A stretch of 5,538 nt of DNA from an uncultured Prevotellaceae bacterium (GTDB lineage: Bacteria; Bacteroidota; Bacteroidia; Bacteroidales; Bacteroidaceae): assembly GCA_945486445.1 (NCBI GenBank), contig CALYTD010000090.1:1-5538 (forward strand), written 5' to 3'. The position numbers were made by a program, and so were the translations under genes. The notes beneath the pieces were generated by a model that did not search any database, was not told where the DNA came from, and saw nothing but the letters and a program-made list of their open reading frames with translations. Below are positions 1 through 5,538 of this stretch, piece after piece; position 1 is the first letter of the stretch; every line of letters starts with the position of its first letter.

Positions 1-1
1 G

Positions 2-490
2 GACTACACCCTGTTCGACTTCGCCAACAGCGAAAGCCTCGTGATAATGAGTGAGGCTAACCCCACAACCACATGGCTCCTGCTGAGCGAAGAACTAACA
101 GCAGACTTCCTGAGATACGTGCTCTACGAGACACAACACATCGGTGTAGCATACAAAGACTCGCCGATAGACATAATGCGAGAGGCACTAAGATACGTAA
201 TACGCGGCGAAAGATACATAGCACAACACGCAACCGAAGTGCTACTGCAAAGCGCTGTGGTGCAGGAAAAGCACAAAGACGACCTCACACAGACAGAACG
301 CGAGGTGCTGAAAGCAATAGCACAGGGCAAAACAACAAAAGAAATAGCCGCAGAAAGATTCTCAAGCATACACACGATAAACTCACATAGGAAGAACATA
401 TTCCGCAAACTCGGAGTGAACTGCGCACACGACGCAATGAAATATGCACTACGTGCAGGACTGGTCAACGAGGCGGAATTCTACATCTGA
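2..490 (+). CDS. Response regulator, partial REC plus LuxR/NarL-type HTH (5' end outside window)
   Basis: DNA-binding regulator of the NarL/FixJ class, cut off at the left edge. The frame is open from base 2, giving 162 visible residues. The first residues already resemble the third strand of a receiver domain (TLFDF), so a GTG at 41 or ATG at 47 is probably not the true start. Asp6 would be the phospho-acceptor, Ser29 in LLLS the switch Ser/Thr, and Lys52 in AYKDSP the conserved lysine. The Asp-to-Ser spacing (23) is shorter than the usual 28-30, so this receiver may be atypical. Residues about 94-155 are a clear LuxR helix-turn-helix: LTQTEREVLKAIAQG, then KEIAAERFSS, HTINSHRKNIFRKLGV and a final helix ending in RAGL. 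It lies 45 bp before a LytTR regulator on the same strand, probably cotranscribed. Arginine is often AGA (4 of 10) and isoleucine mostly ATA (10 of 12). The HTH class is secure. The signal, targets and kinase are unknown. Confidence 0.88.
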   Translation, partial: DYTLFDFANSESLVIMSEANPTTTWLLLSEELTADFLRYVLYETQHIGVAYKDSPIDIMREALRYVIRGERYIAQHATEVLLQSAVVQEKHKDDLTQTEREVLKAIAQGKTTKEIAAERFSSIHTINSHRKNIFRKLGVNCAHDAMKYALRAGLVNEAEFYI

Positions 491-535
491 CAACCAGCAA
501 CAGCATGACCAACAGCCACACATAACAGTAAAAAG

Positions 536-1291
536 ATGAAAATACTGATATTCGAGGACGAAATCTATAACTTCCACCTTATAAGACACATGCTGGAAAA
601 CATGAGTCCAGAATACGATGTCATAGGACCAATACCATCAGTGGAACACGGAAGGGAGTATCTCTCGTTACATCACGACACCGATATCATAATAGCCGAC
701 GTGGAACTAAACGACGGTCTCGTCTTTGACGCACTCGCATATGCACCCGCTGACATACCAGTAATCTTTCTATCAACATCAGGGAACAACGCATTAAAGG
801 CCTTCGAGTTCTACAGCCTGTCATACCTCGTAAAACCAGTAAGCGACGGTTGCCTTGCCGATGCCATGAGAAAAGCAATGGCCCTGATAGCAGCAAAGGA
901 AAACCCAATAGCAGAAATAAACAGACAAGTGAGCAAATCACGACAGAATAACTATCGAGAAAGGTTTGTAGTAAAATCATTCAATGGAGAAAGAATGATT
1001 CCATTGTCAACCATACAATACATTGTCTCGGAGCATAAATCAACATATCTCGTGCTTCTCGACGGCACATCATGCCCCATAGACATGCCACTCAGCACGG
1101 TAGAAGAACAACTTGACCCCGAAAAATTTATGAGGGTAAACCGCAAGTACATAGTACCAGCAGAACTGGTAAGCGGAATGGAACGTCTCGTCAACGGCAA
1201 AGAGCTCCTGAAACTCAAATCAGACAGAACACCAGAAATAATCATCAGTCGCACACGAAAAGCACAAGTGCGCAAATGGTTGGACCGATAA
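536..1291 (+). CDS. LytTR-family two-component response regulator (REC + LytTR), complete
   Basis: Complete 251-aa cytoplasmic response regulator of the LytR/AgrA type. The receiver domain is residues 1-115. It has the acidic pair at Glu7/Asp8, the phospho-acceptor Asp55 in IIIADVEL, the switch region FLSTS (79-82) and Lys100-Pro101 in SYLVKP, where most relatives have DYLxKP. A linker of about 30 residues leads to a LytTR DNA-binding domain (about 143-250). That domain carries the signature FMRVNRKYIV (198-207) and a C-terminal IISRTRKAQVRKWL. The length matches the family norm of about 240-255 aa. ATG at 536 places the first beta strand directly at the N-terminus and has only an A-rich leader, as is usual in Bacteroidetes. 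LytTR regulators in this phylum often pair with LytS/YehU-like sensor kinases. None is seen here, so a partner may lie upstream. Arginine use is AGA/AGG 8 of 16, CGT 1. Family assignment is firm; the regulon is unknown. Confidence 0.95.
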   Translation: MKILIFEDEIYNFHLIRHMLENMSPEYDVIGPIPSVEHGREYLSLHHDTDIIIADVELNDGLVFDALAYAPADIPVIFLSTSGNNALKAFEFYSLSYLVKPVSDGCLADAMRKAMALIAAKENPIAEINRQVSKSRQNNYRERFVVKSFNGERMIPLSTIQYIVSEHKSTYLVLLDGTSCPIDMPLSTVEEQLDPEKFMRVNRKYIVPAELVSGMERLVNGKELLKLKSDRTPEIIISRTRKAQVRKWLDR

Positions 1292-1323
1292 TTACAATTC
1301 GGGGCACCAAAAACAACACTTCG

Positions 1324-1343
1324 GAATTAATAAAAGTTAATTC
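1324..1343. promoter_or_regulatory. AT-rich inverted repeat upstream of the ligase promoter, possible operator
   Basis: GAATTAA at 1324-1330 and TTAATTC at 1337-1343 are perfect reverse complements around a 6-nt spacer. The repeat sits 33 bp after the LytTR stop codon and about 25 bp before the -7 element, close to where the -33 region should be. It could bind a regulator of the ligase. It could also be a weak hairpin ending the regulator transcript, but it is AT-only apart from the outer G-C pair and has no T-run. Function is inferred from position only. Confidence 0.3.
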
Positions 1344-1367
1344 AAAGGCTATCATTTGGCGTTTTAA

Positions 1368-1375
1368 TACTTTTG
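1368..1375 (+). promoter_or_regulatory. Bacteroidetes-type -7 promoter element (TACTTTTG) for the acyl-CoA ligase
   Basis: TACTTTTG matches the Bacteroidetes primary sigma factor -7 consensus TAnnTTTG at every fixed position. Transcription would start near 1380 and leave a leader of about 25-30 nt before the ATG at 1407. No good -33 TTTG is found 19-20 bp upstream. A TTTG at 1355-1358 is too close to serve, so the -33 half is weak or absent. The element suggests that the ligase has its own promoter, separate from the regulator pair. Confidence 0.5.
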
Positions 1376-1406
1376 CATCGCATTTAGCAAACCATTAAAC
1401 GAAATA

Positions 1407-3065
1407 ATGATAGGAAATTACTTACAAAAAGAACAATTCACATCATACGAGGACTTCCTTCAAAATTTCAAGGTGGAAGTACCTGATGACTTCAACTTCG
1501 GCTACGATGTAATCGACGCATACGCCGAGACAATGCCAGAGAAAGAAGCTATAATGTGGGTCAACGACCGTGGCGAGAAGAAGCATATCACATACCGTGC
1601 CTTCAAAAACACCACCGATCGTTGCGCCGCTTTCCTGCAAGGCATCGGCATAGAGAAGGGAGACAGGGTGATGTTGATACTGAAAAGGCGTATAGAGTGG
1701 TGGTACACAATGGTGGCTCTACACAAGATTGGAGCAGTAGCGATACCTGCCACTCACATGCTGACAGACAAAGACATACTGTACCGTTGCCACATGGCGA
1801 GCATAAGTTGCATCATTGCCTGTGGTGACCCATTGGTATTGAACCACGTTCAGAAGGCACGCCGCTTCAGCCCGACACTCAGACACTGCATATCCATTGG
1901 CCCCGCTGTGCCCAATGGGTGGTTTGACTACTGGCGAGGAATAGAAGAAGCCGAGACGTTTGTCATGCCGAAGCGCAACAAAGTGACAGATAATTTCCTG
2001 CTTTATTTTACAAGTGGCACAACGGGTGAGCCCAAAATGGTGATGCATGACTTCTCATATCCGTTGGCACACATCATCACCGCAAAGTATTGGCACAACA
2101 TACACGAAGGTTCCCTGCACCTAACACTGGCCGACACAGGCTGGGGAAAGGCTGTATGGGGTAAGTTTTACGGTCAAATGCTGGCTGGAGGAACTGTTTT
2201 TGTATATGATTATGAGGGGCATTTCAAACCTGCTGACCTTCTGAAAGTGTTGCAGGACAACCACATTACTTCCTTCTGTGCACCGCCAACAATATACCGT
2301 TTCCTTATACGCGAGAACATTTCTGACTATGATCTCTCTGCATTGGAATGGTGCACCACGGCTGGTGAGGCTCTGAACCCAAGTGTTTTTGATGAGTGGA
2401 AGCAGAAAACAGGCATCACAATATACGAGTCTTACGGACAAACAGAGACTACTCTCGTTGTGGGTACATACCCCTGGGTTAATCCGAAGCCTGGTTCCAT
2501 GGGGGTAAGGAATCCACAGTACGACATAGACGTTGTGGATGATGAGGGCAAACACGTACCTGCCATGCAGCACGGAGAACTTGTTATACGTGTGGGCGAC
2601 AAGAAACCGCTCGGTCTCTTCAAGTGTTACTACCGTAATGAGGAGATGACGGAGAAGCGAATACAGAACGGTCTCTACTACACGGGTGACATTGTGTATT
2701 ATGATGAGGAGGGATATCTGTGGTACGTATCACGTGCTGACGATGTGATAAAGACCTCCGGCTACCGCGTTGGACCGTTTGAGGTAGAGTCAGCACTGAT
2801 GAGTCACCCCGCAGTAGTGGAGTGTGCAATCACTGCTGTGCCTGATGAGATACGCGGACAGATAATCAAAGCCACCATAGTGCTCACCGAAGAATACAAG
2901 CACAAGGCTGATGACACGTTGAAAAAGGAACTGCAAGACCACGTAAAACGTGAGACCGCGCCCTACAAATACCCAAGGATTGTTGAGTTTGTTGATGAAC
3001 TTCCAAAGACAATCAGCGGTAAGATACGTCGCGTGGAGATACGCGAGAACGATAATAAACAATAG
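1407..3065 (+). CDS. AMP-forming acyl-CoA synthetase (medium-chain/ACSM-like, ANL superfamily)
   Basis: Complete 552-aa adenylate-forming ligase. It would activate a carboxylic acid with ATP to an acyl-adenylate and pass the acyl group to CoA in the cytoplasm. The core motifs are present in order: the phosphate-binding loop YFTSGTTGEPK (200-210), the ADTGWGKAVWG segment (242-252) typical of the ACSM/medium-chain branch, CTTAGEALN (316-324), the adenine-binding YESYGQTET (340-348), TGD (426-428), the hinge region VSRADDVIKTSGYRVGP (441-457) and PKTISGKIRR (533-542). Lys539 in that last motif is the expected adenylation lysine. Length is normal for the family. ATG at 1407 fits the short leader from the -7 element. 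The substrate cannot be read from sequence: acetate, propionate, medium-chain or aromatic acids are all possible, and bacterial members are often loosely named acetyl-CoA synthetase. Arginine is mainly CGT/CGC (19 of 26), unlike the two upstream genes. A thioesterase gene follows after a hairpin-rich gap. Confidence 0.93.
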   Translation: MIGNYLQKEQFTSYEDFLQNFKVEVPDDFNFGYDVIDAYAETMPEKEAIMWVNDRGEKKHITYRAFKNTTDRCAAFLQGIGIEKGDRVMLILKRRIEWWYTMVALHKIGAVAIPATHMLTDKDILYRCHMASISCIIACGDPLVLNHVQKARRFSPTLRHCISIGPAVPNGWFDYWRGIEEAETFVMPKRNKVTDNFLLYFTSGTTGEPKMVMHDFSYPLAHIITAKYWHNIHEGSLHLTLADTGWGKAVWGKFYGQMLAGGTVFVYDYEGHFKPADLLKVLQDNHITSFCAPPTIYRFLIRENISDYDLSALEWCTTAGEALNPSVFDEWKQKTGITIYESYGQTETTLVVGTYPWVNPKPGSMGVRNPQYDIDVVDDEGKHVPAMQHGELVIRVGDKKPLGLFKCYYRNEEMTEKRIQNGLYYTGDIVYYDEEGYLWYVSRADDVIKTSGYRVGPFEVESALMSHPAVVECAITAVPDEIRGQIIKATIVLTEEYKHKADDTLKKELQDHVKRETAPYKYPRIVEFVDELPKTISGKIRRVEIRENDNKQ

Positions 3066-3158
3066 TTATTTAGTATATTTTTTATTTAGTGGTTTAGCGG
3101 TTTATTTTTTATCTCTGGCAGATATCTAAATCTCTAAACCACTAACCCACTGAATAAC
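3065..3158. repeat. Long imperfect inverted repeat made of degenerate 8-nt units (intergenic)
   Basis: The outer arms are 3065-3074 and 3149-3158, complementary at 9 of 10 positions; base 3065 is the last base of the ligase stop codon. The inner arms 3086-3097 (TTAGTGGTTTAG) and 3134-3145 are perfect over 12 bp, and further weak pairing (TTTA with TAAA) continues inwards. The left arm reads as TTTAGTGG, TTTAGCGG, TTTATTTT. The right arm reads as CTAAATCT, CTAAACCA, CTAACCCA, CTGAATAA. Both therefore have an 8-nt period. It may end or attenuate ligase transcription, or stabilise one of the flanking mRNAs. It may also be a member of a dispersed repeat family. It lacks the compact GC stem plus T-run of a classical terminator; the T-rich stretch 3101-3110 is in the loop. 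Confidence 0.6.
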
Positions 3159-3178
3159 TTACCAAACGGACATCAGAA

Positions 3179-3616
3179 ATGGACGAGGACCCGTACACAA
3201 TAACCTTCCGTCACCATATCCCAGCACAGTTGAGATTCTCTGACGTTGACCGATTCGGGCATGTAAACAACTCCGTTTATTTCTCTTTGTTTGACATGAG
3301 CAAAGAGAAATACTTTATGGACGTAGTGGGGCAAGACGCCTTACAGCAGGTTAGCATCGTGGTGGCAAACATCAACGCCAACTTTCTCGCACCCATTTAC
3401 TTTCCTGATGAGATAGAGATACAGACCGCCATTGTCCACCTCGGCAATAAGAGTTTCACCCTTCGACAGCGCGCCATCAACATTCGCACCAAGGAGATAA
3501 AATGTGATTGCCAGACGGTGATGGTTTGTATTAACATGAAAGAGAAGACAACAATACCGCTGCCAGATAATTTCAGATGTAAGATTTCTGCATACGAAGG
3601 GCACAATCTCACATAA
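3179..3616 (+). CDS. Acyl-CoA thioesterase, 4HBT/YbgC-like hotdog fold
   Basis: Complete 145-aa single-domain hotdog thioesterase, expected to hydrolyse an acyl-CoA thioester in the cytoplasm. The family signature SDVDRFGHVNN is at residues 21-31, with Asp24 in the usual catalytic position of the 4-hydroxybenzoyl-CoA thioesterase/YbgC group, followed by the long central helix (VYFSLFDMSKEKYF). The later strands (VVANINANFLAPIYFPDEI, then SFTLRQRAIN) fit the hotdog sheet. Length is normal (about 130-150 aa). ATG at 3179 precedes the first strand by about 15 residues, and no better start is seen. It is separated from the ligase by a 113-bp hairpin region but from truA by only 2 bp, so it is probably cotranscribed with truA. 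The acyl substrate is unknown. Pairing with the ligase suggests control of one acyl-CoA pool, which is inference. The YbgC role in Tol-Pal clusters does not apply, because no tol genes are here. Confidence 0.88.
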   Translation: MDEDPYTITFRHHIPAQLRFSDVDRFGHVNNSVYFSLFDMSKEKYFMDVVGQDALQQVSIVVANINANFLAPIYFPDEIEIQTAIVHLGNKSFTLRQRAINIRTKEIKCDCQTVMVCINMKEKTTIPLPDNFRCKISAYEGHNLT

Positions 3617-3618
3617 CC

Positions 3619-4416
3619 ATGCGATACTTCATACACCTTTCATACGATGGCACACGCTATCACGGTTGGCAAATACAGCCTAACGGCATCACCGTGGAGG
3701 GCGAGATAGAACGCTGCTTATCCACACTGCTGCGCGCACCCATAGACATTGTGGGGGCCGGGCGCACCGATGCTGGCGTACACGCACGTCACATGGTGGC
3801 GCATTTTGACGCTGTACTCCCCACCCTATCCTGCAAACGGGGTGGCGTCAGCACGCTGCAATACCGTCTTAACAGAATGTTGCCTCCTGATATATATATA
3901 TATAAGGTGGAGGAGGTGAACGACACGATGCACGCCCGTTTCTCAGCAAAGGCACGGACATATCACTATTACATCTCCACCTCACGTTCTCCCTTCGGCA
4001 GGCAGTACGTGTGGCAGACACACCTCGACCTTGATTTCCCCCTGATGAACAAGGCCGCAGCGATGCTGTTGGAGTATAACGACTTTGCTTGTTTCTGCAA
4101 AAGCCACACAGACGTTAAGACAACTCTATGCGACATCATGGAAGCGATATGGATTCCTGCCGACAACATCACGCAAAGCCCTACTCGCCCACTGACGTTA
4201 TGCGACGCAGGCACACAGACCGAGTGGTATTTCCGCATCAAGGCTAACCGCTTCTTGCGCAACATGGTGAGGGCTATTGTGGGGACACTGATAGAGGTTG
4301 GCAGGCACCGCTTGACCCTTGATGATTTCAGACAGGTGATAGAGGGAAAGAAACGCACGCAGGCTGGCAAGTCAATGCCTGGCAACGCACTGTTTCTTGA
4401 ACTGATAGAATATTGA
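3619..4416 (+). CDS. truA: tRNA pseudouridine(38-40) synthase TruA
   Basis: Complete 265-aa TruA, which isomerises uridines 38, 39 and 40 in the anticodon stem-loop of many tRNAs. Visible landmarks are the N-terminal strand RYFIHLSYDGTRYHGWQIQP (2-21), the catalytic motif GAGRTDAGVHA (46-56) with the nucleophile Asp51, RLNRMLPPDI (83-92), the segment ARTYHYYI that begins the second half, FACFCKSHTDVKTT, and the C-terminal RFLRNMVRAIVGTLIEVG helix region. Length agrees with the family (about 245-270 aa). The ATG at 3619 is the only sensible start and lies 2 bp after the thioesterase stop, implying a shared transcript and possibly translational coupling. The catalytic residue and motifs are intact, so it should be active. 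A (TA)7 tract within the gene (3891-3904) encodes IYIY. The gene converges with the transporter gene on the other strand. Confidence 0.97.
   Translation: MRYFIHLSYDGTRYHGWQIQPNGITVEGEIERCLSTLLRAPIDIVGAGRTDAGVHARHMVAHFDAVLPTLSCKRGGVSTLQYRLNRMLPPDIYIYKVEEVNDTMHARFSAKARTYHYYISTSRSPFGRQYVWQTHLDLDFPLMNKAAAMLLEYNDFACFCKSHTDVKTTLCDIMEAIWIPADNITQSPTRPLTLCDAGTQTEWYFRIKANRFLRNMVRAIVGTLIEVGRHRLTLDDFRQVIEGKKRTQAGKSMPGNALFLELIEY
3890..3904 (+). repeat. AT dinucleotide tract within truA
   Basis: Seven TA units at 3891-3904, preceded by an A, lie inside the truA reading frame and encode Asp-Ile-Tyr-Ile-Tyr (residues 91-95). Gain or loss of one unit would shift the frame and truncate TruA before its second half. 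It may be no more than an effect of the IYIY coding, with TAT and ATA codons alternating. Confidence 0.6.
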
Positions 4417-4501
4417 CGACAAAGTCCCTGCACGTACCGCGCAAACATACGGAAGCGACTGATAATCAGACCGAAAGATACGGCACAGATAATCAGCGAG
4501 G

Positions 4502-4523
4502 ACGCTTGCAACGGGCGTTTTTA
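4502..4523 (+). terminator. Weak candidate terminator after truA
   Basis: ACGC at 4502-4505 can pair with GCGT at 4515-4518, and a T-run (through 4522) follows directly. The stem is only 4 bp with a 9-nt loop, so this is a marginal candidate. The remainder of 4417-4589 shows no gene. It holds a GATAATCAG direct repeat (4461-4469 and 4488-4496) and an ACGTACCG direct repeat (about 4433 and 4570), neither with a known role. Confidence 0.2.
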
Positions 4524-4589
4524 TTGATGAAGACAACGACATTTAGGAGTTTCTGTTATATGTAACAGGACGTACCGTAACCCGGCAAA

Positions 4590-4678
4590 TTGTAAAAGAG
4601 CCCTGATTACAGTGTAAAGGCATTGCTTTCACACGGTAATCAGGGCTCTTTTACTATGTAATCAGGCCTCTTTTACAA
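4590..4678. repeat. Three-copy 19-22 nt repeat with mixed orientation
   Basis: Copy 1 is GTAAAAGAGCCCTGATTAC at 4592-4610. Copy 2 (4636-4654) is its exact reverse complement over 19 bp. Copy 3 (4658-4676) has the same orientation as copy 2, with one change (GGG to GGC). Copies 2 and 3 are a direct tandem with a 22-nt period. Copies 1 and 3 are complementary over a longer span, 4590-4611 against 4657-4678, at 21 of 22 positions. Copy 1 can therefore pair with either copy 2 or copy 3. The element fills the end of a convergent intergenic region, 13 bp from the transporter stop codon. It may be a local duplication of a terminator arm or one instance of a dispersed palindromic repeat. Confidence 0.85.
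4592..4654. terminator. Probable bidirectional terminator between truA and the transporter gene
   Basis: The perfect 19-bp arms 4592-4610 and 4636-4654 enclose a 25-nt loop that can extend the stem: GTGTAAAG at 4612-4619 against CTTTCACAC at 4626-4634, with one bulged base. The stem has a GC-containing centre and an AAAA/TTTT base, so either strand yields a hairpin whose 3' side ends in U residues. The position between two convergent genes fits termination of both transcripts. The long stem is larger than a minimal intrinsic terminator. Confidence 0.6.
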
Positions 4679-4691
4679 AATGCCAAGGTTA

Positions 4692-5537
4692 CTATGTAGA
4701 TGCCTCCCGCCGTTTTTTGTAAAGTTGATAGGAGTTAACCACGTTGTGCCAGATAGAATAAAAGCCTCCCGCTGTGGCTGTGATTGGCGAGAGAAATGTA
4801 TAGCCCAGCCAGATGACGAAGACGGTGTTTTTCTGTCCCATGGCCTGTCCTGCTTCAAGACTCATGCCGTATCGTCGGCCCACGGCTCTACCAAAAGCGA
4901 ACTGTAACAGGCAGGCAACAAGCGTAGCAACGGCTATTCCCCCCACGTGCCACAGGCTTTCATCACTGTGGGACAGCGCACGACAGGTAACGGCAATGGC
5001 TATTGCCAGTGACACAGCCCACATATAGAAGGCAAGATCCTTCTGTTGCAGTATTTTGTTATGGAAACCTGGCATAAGGTATCTTACAAACCACGCAAGA
5101 AACAGTGGAACAATGAGCAACGGAAATACCTTGTTGATTATCACCAGCGATGCCGGCAGGAATGTCACACCAGCCTGCGGGTGGGCCAAAGGCAGCAACA
5201 GGGGGCAGAGCAATGCCACCGCCATATTGATGATAATGGTATATGAAGTGGTGGCAGCGGAATCTCCACCAAGTTTTTGGGTAACAACGGCACAGGCAGT
5301 AGCGGTAGGACAGATGATGGCGAGCATAAAACCCTCCACAACCAAGCGTGCATCTGTCGCAGGGAAAGCCCATAGCAGCAGGCTGCACAGGGTGAACAAA
5401 ACACACTGTGTAAGCAACAGCCAGAGGTGCCAACGGTGCGGACGGAGGTCAGAAGGCCTTATCTTACAAAAGGAAACGAAAAGCATGAGGAACAGAAGTA
5501 TGGGCTGCAACAACTCCGTAGCCCATAAAATGGTGTG
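4692..5537 (-). CDS. BASS/SBF-family (bile acid:sodium symporter-like) transporter, partial at 5' end
   Basis: The last 281 residues of a polytopic inner-membrane transporter; the 5' end lies beyond the right edge. The frame stays open through the edge (HTILWATELLQPILLF...), so a TTG at 5513 is not needed as the start. About eight hydrophobic segments are visible, near residues 10-24, 38-58, 69-86, 98-118, 136-155, 169-187, 198-216 and 238-262. The segment ICPTATACAVV (75-85) followed by KLGG matches the conserved PTA...KLGG region of SBF proteins. GQAMGQKNT (230-238) resembles the second conserved half-site with QN. These regions form the sodium/substrate core in characterised homologues. 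The C-terminus is a basic tail (YKKRREAST). The substrate is unknown: bile acid names are inherited from animal homologues, and bacterial relatives carry various organic anions. It converges with truA across a terminator-like repeat. Confidence 0.8.
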   Translation of the reverse strand, partial: HTILWATELLQPILLFLMLFVSFCKIRPSDLRPHRWHLWLLLTQCVLFTLCSLLLWAFPATDARLVVEGFMLAIICPTATACAVVTQKLGGDSAATTSYTIIINMAVALLCPLLLPLAHPQAGVTFLPASLVIINKVFPLLIVPLFLAWFVRYLMPGFHNKILQQKDLAFYMWAVSLAIAIAVTCRALSHSDESLWHVGGIAVATLVACLLQFAFGRAVGRRYGMSLEAGQAMGQKNTVFVIWLGYTFLSPITATAGGFYSIWHNVVNSYQLYKKRREAST

Positions 5538-5538
5538 C

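Noticed and set aside
41..49. GTG (41) or ATG (47) as the start of the LuxR-type regulator
   Set aside because: The frame is open upstream to the window edge, and the residues before it (TLFDF) fit a receiver strand with the phospho-acceptor Asp, so the gene most likely begins outside the window.
1355..1358. TTTG as the -33 element of the ligase promoter
   Set aside because: It is only about 9 bp from the -7 element, while the usual spacing in Bacteroidetes promoters is about 19-20 bp.
2121..2573. 150-codon open frame on the minus strand inside the ligase gene
   Set aside because: It is fully antisense to conserved ligase motifs, and its translation has no family features.
3110..3117. TATCTCTG as a -7 promoter element for the thioesterase
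   Set aside because: It differs from TAnnTTTG at one fixed position, lies in the loop of the long hairpin, and has no clear -33 partner. It is too weak to list as a feature.
3969..4511. 180-codon open frame on the minus strand opposite truA
   Set aside because: It lies almost wholly antisense to the unmistakable truA gene, shows no recognisable domain, and is best explained as a shadow frame.
4592..4676. Possible CRISPR-like array from the repeated 19-nt unit
   Set aside because: There are only three copies, one of them inverted, and copies 2 and 3 are 3 nt apart, so there are no spacers.
5511..5513. TTG as the start of the transporter
   Set aside because: The frame continues open to the right edge with further hydrophobic residues, and the family needs additional N-terminal sequence.

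Overview
The window looks like a chromosomal segment from a member of the Bacteroidales, most likely Prevotella or a close relative. This is inferred from three things. The genes have no Shine-Dalgarno sequences. A TAnnTTTG-type -7 element lies upstream of the acyl-CoA synthetase. The proteins also read like those of that group: a LytTR response regulator, a medium-chain acyl-CoA synthetase-like ligase, a hotdog thioesterase and a BASS/SBF-type transporter. GC content is moderate. The species cannot be named from the sequence alone.

Layout. Bases 2-490 hold the 3' part of a LuxR/NarL-type response regulator whose 5' end lies outside the window. A complete LytTR-type response regulator (536-1291) follows 45 bp later on the same strand, so the two probably form one regulatory unit. 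A short intergenic region (1292-1406) carries an AT-rich palindrome and a good -7 promoter element. A 552-aa AMP-forming acyl-CoA ligase follows (1407-3065). A 113-bp gap, mostly filled by a long imperfect hairpin built from degenerate 8-nt repeats, separates it from a two-gene unit: a 4HBT/YbgC-like thioesterase (3179-3616) and truA (3619-4416), only 2 bp apart. Beyond truA lies a 275-bp convergent intergenic region. It contains three copies of a 19-22 nt repeat that can form two mutually exclusive hairpins, one of them a plausible bidirectional terminator. The 3' part of a BASS/SBF-family transporter (4692-5537, minus strand) runs in from the right edge.

How the genes work together. The ligase would activate a carboxylic acid to its acyl-CoA, and the thioesterase would hydrolyse acyl-CoA esters. 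Their adjacency suggests acyl-CoA homeostasis, but their substrates cannot be read from sequence. TruA is a tRNA pseudouridine synthase, probably a housekeeping passenger. The two response regulators use different DNA-binding outputs and have arginine codon use unlike the ligase. No sensor kinase is visible.

Overall this is mostly ordinary chromosomal DNA, and I see no clear new defence, mobile or biosynthetic system. The points most worth a second look are the two non-coding repeat structures (3065-3158 and 4590-4678) and the pair of different response regulators.
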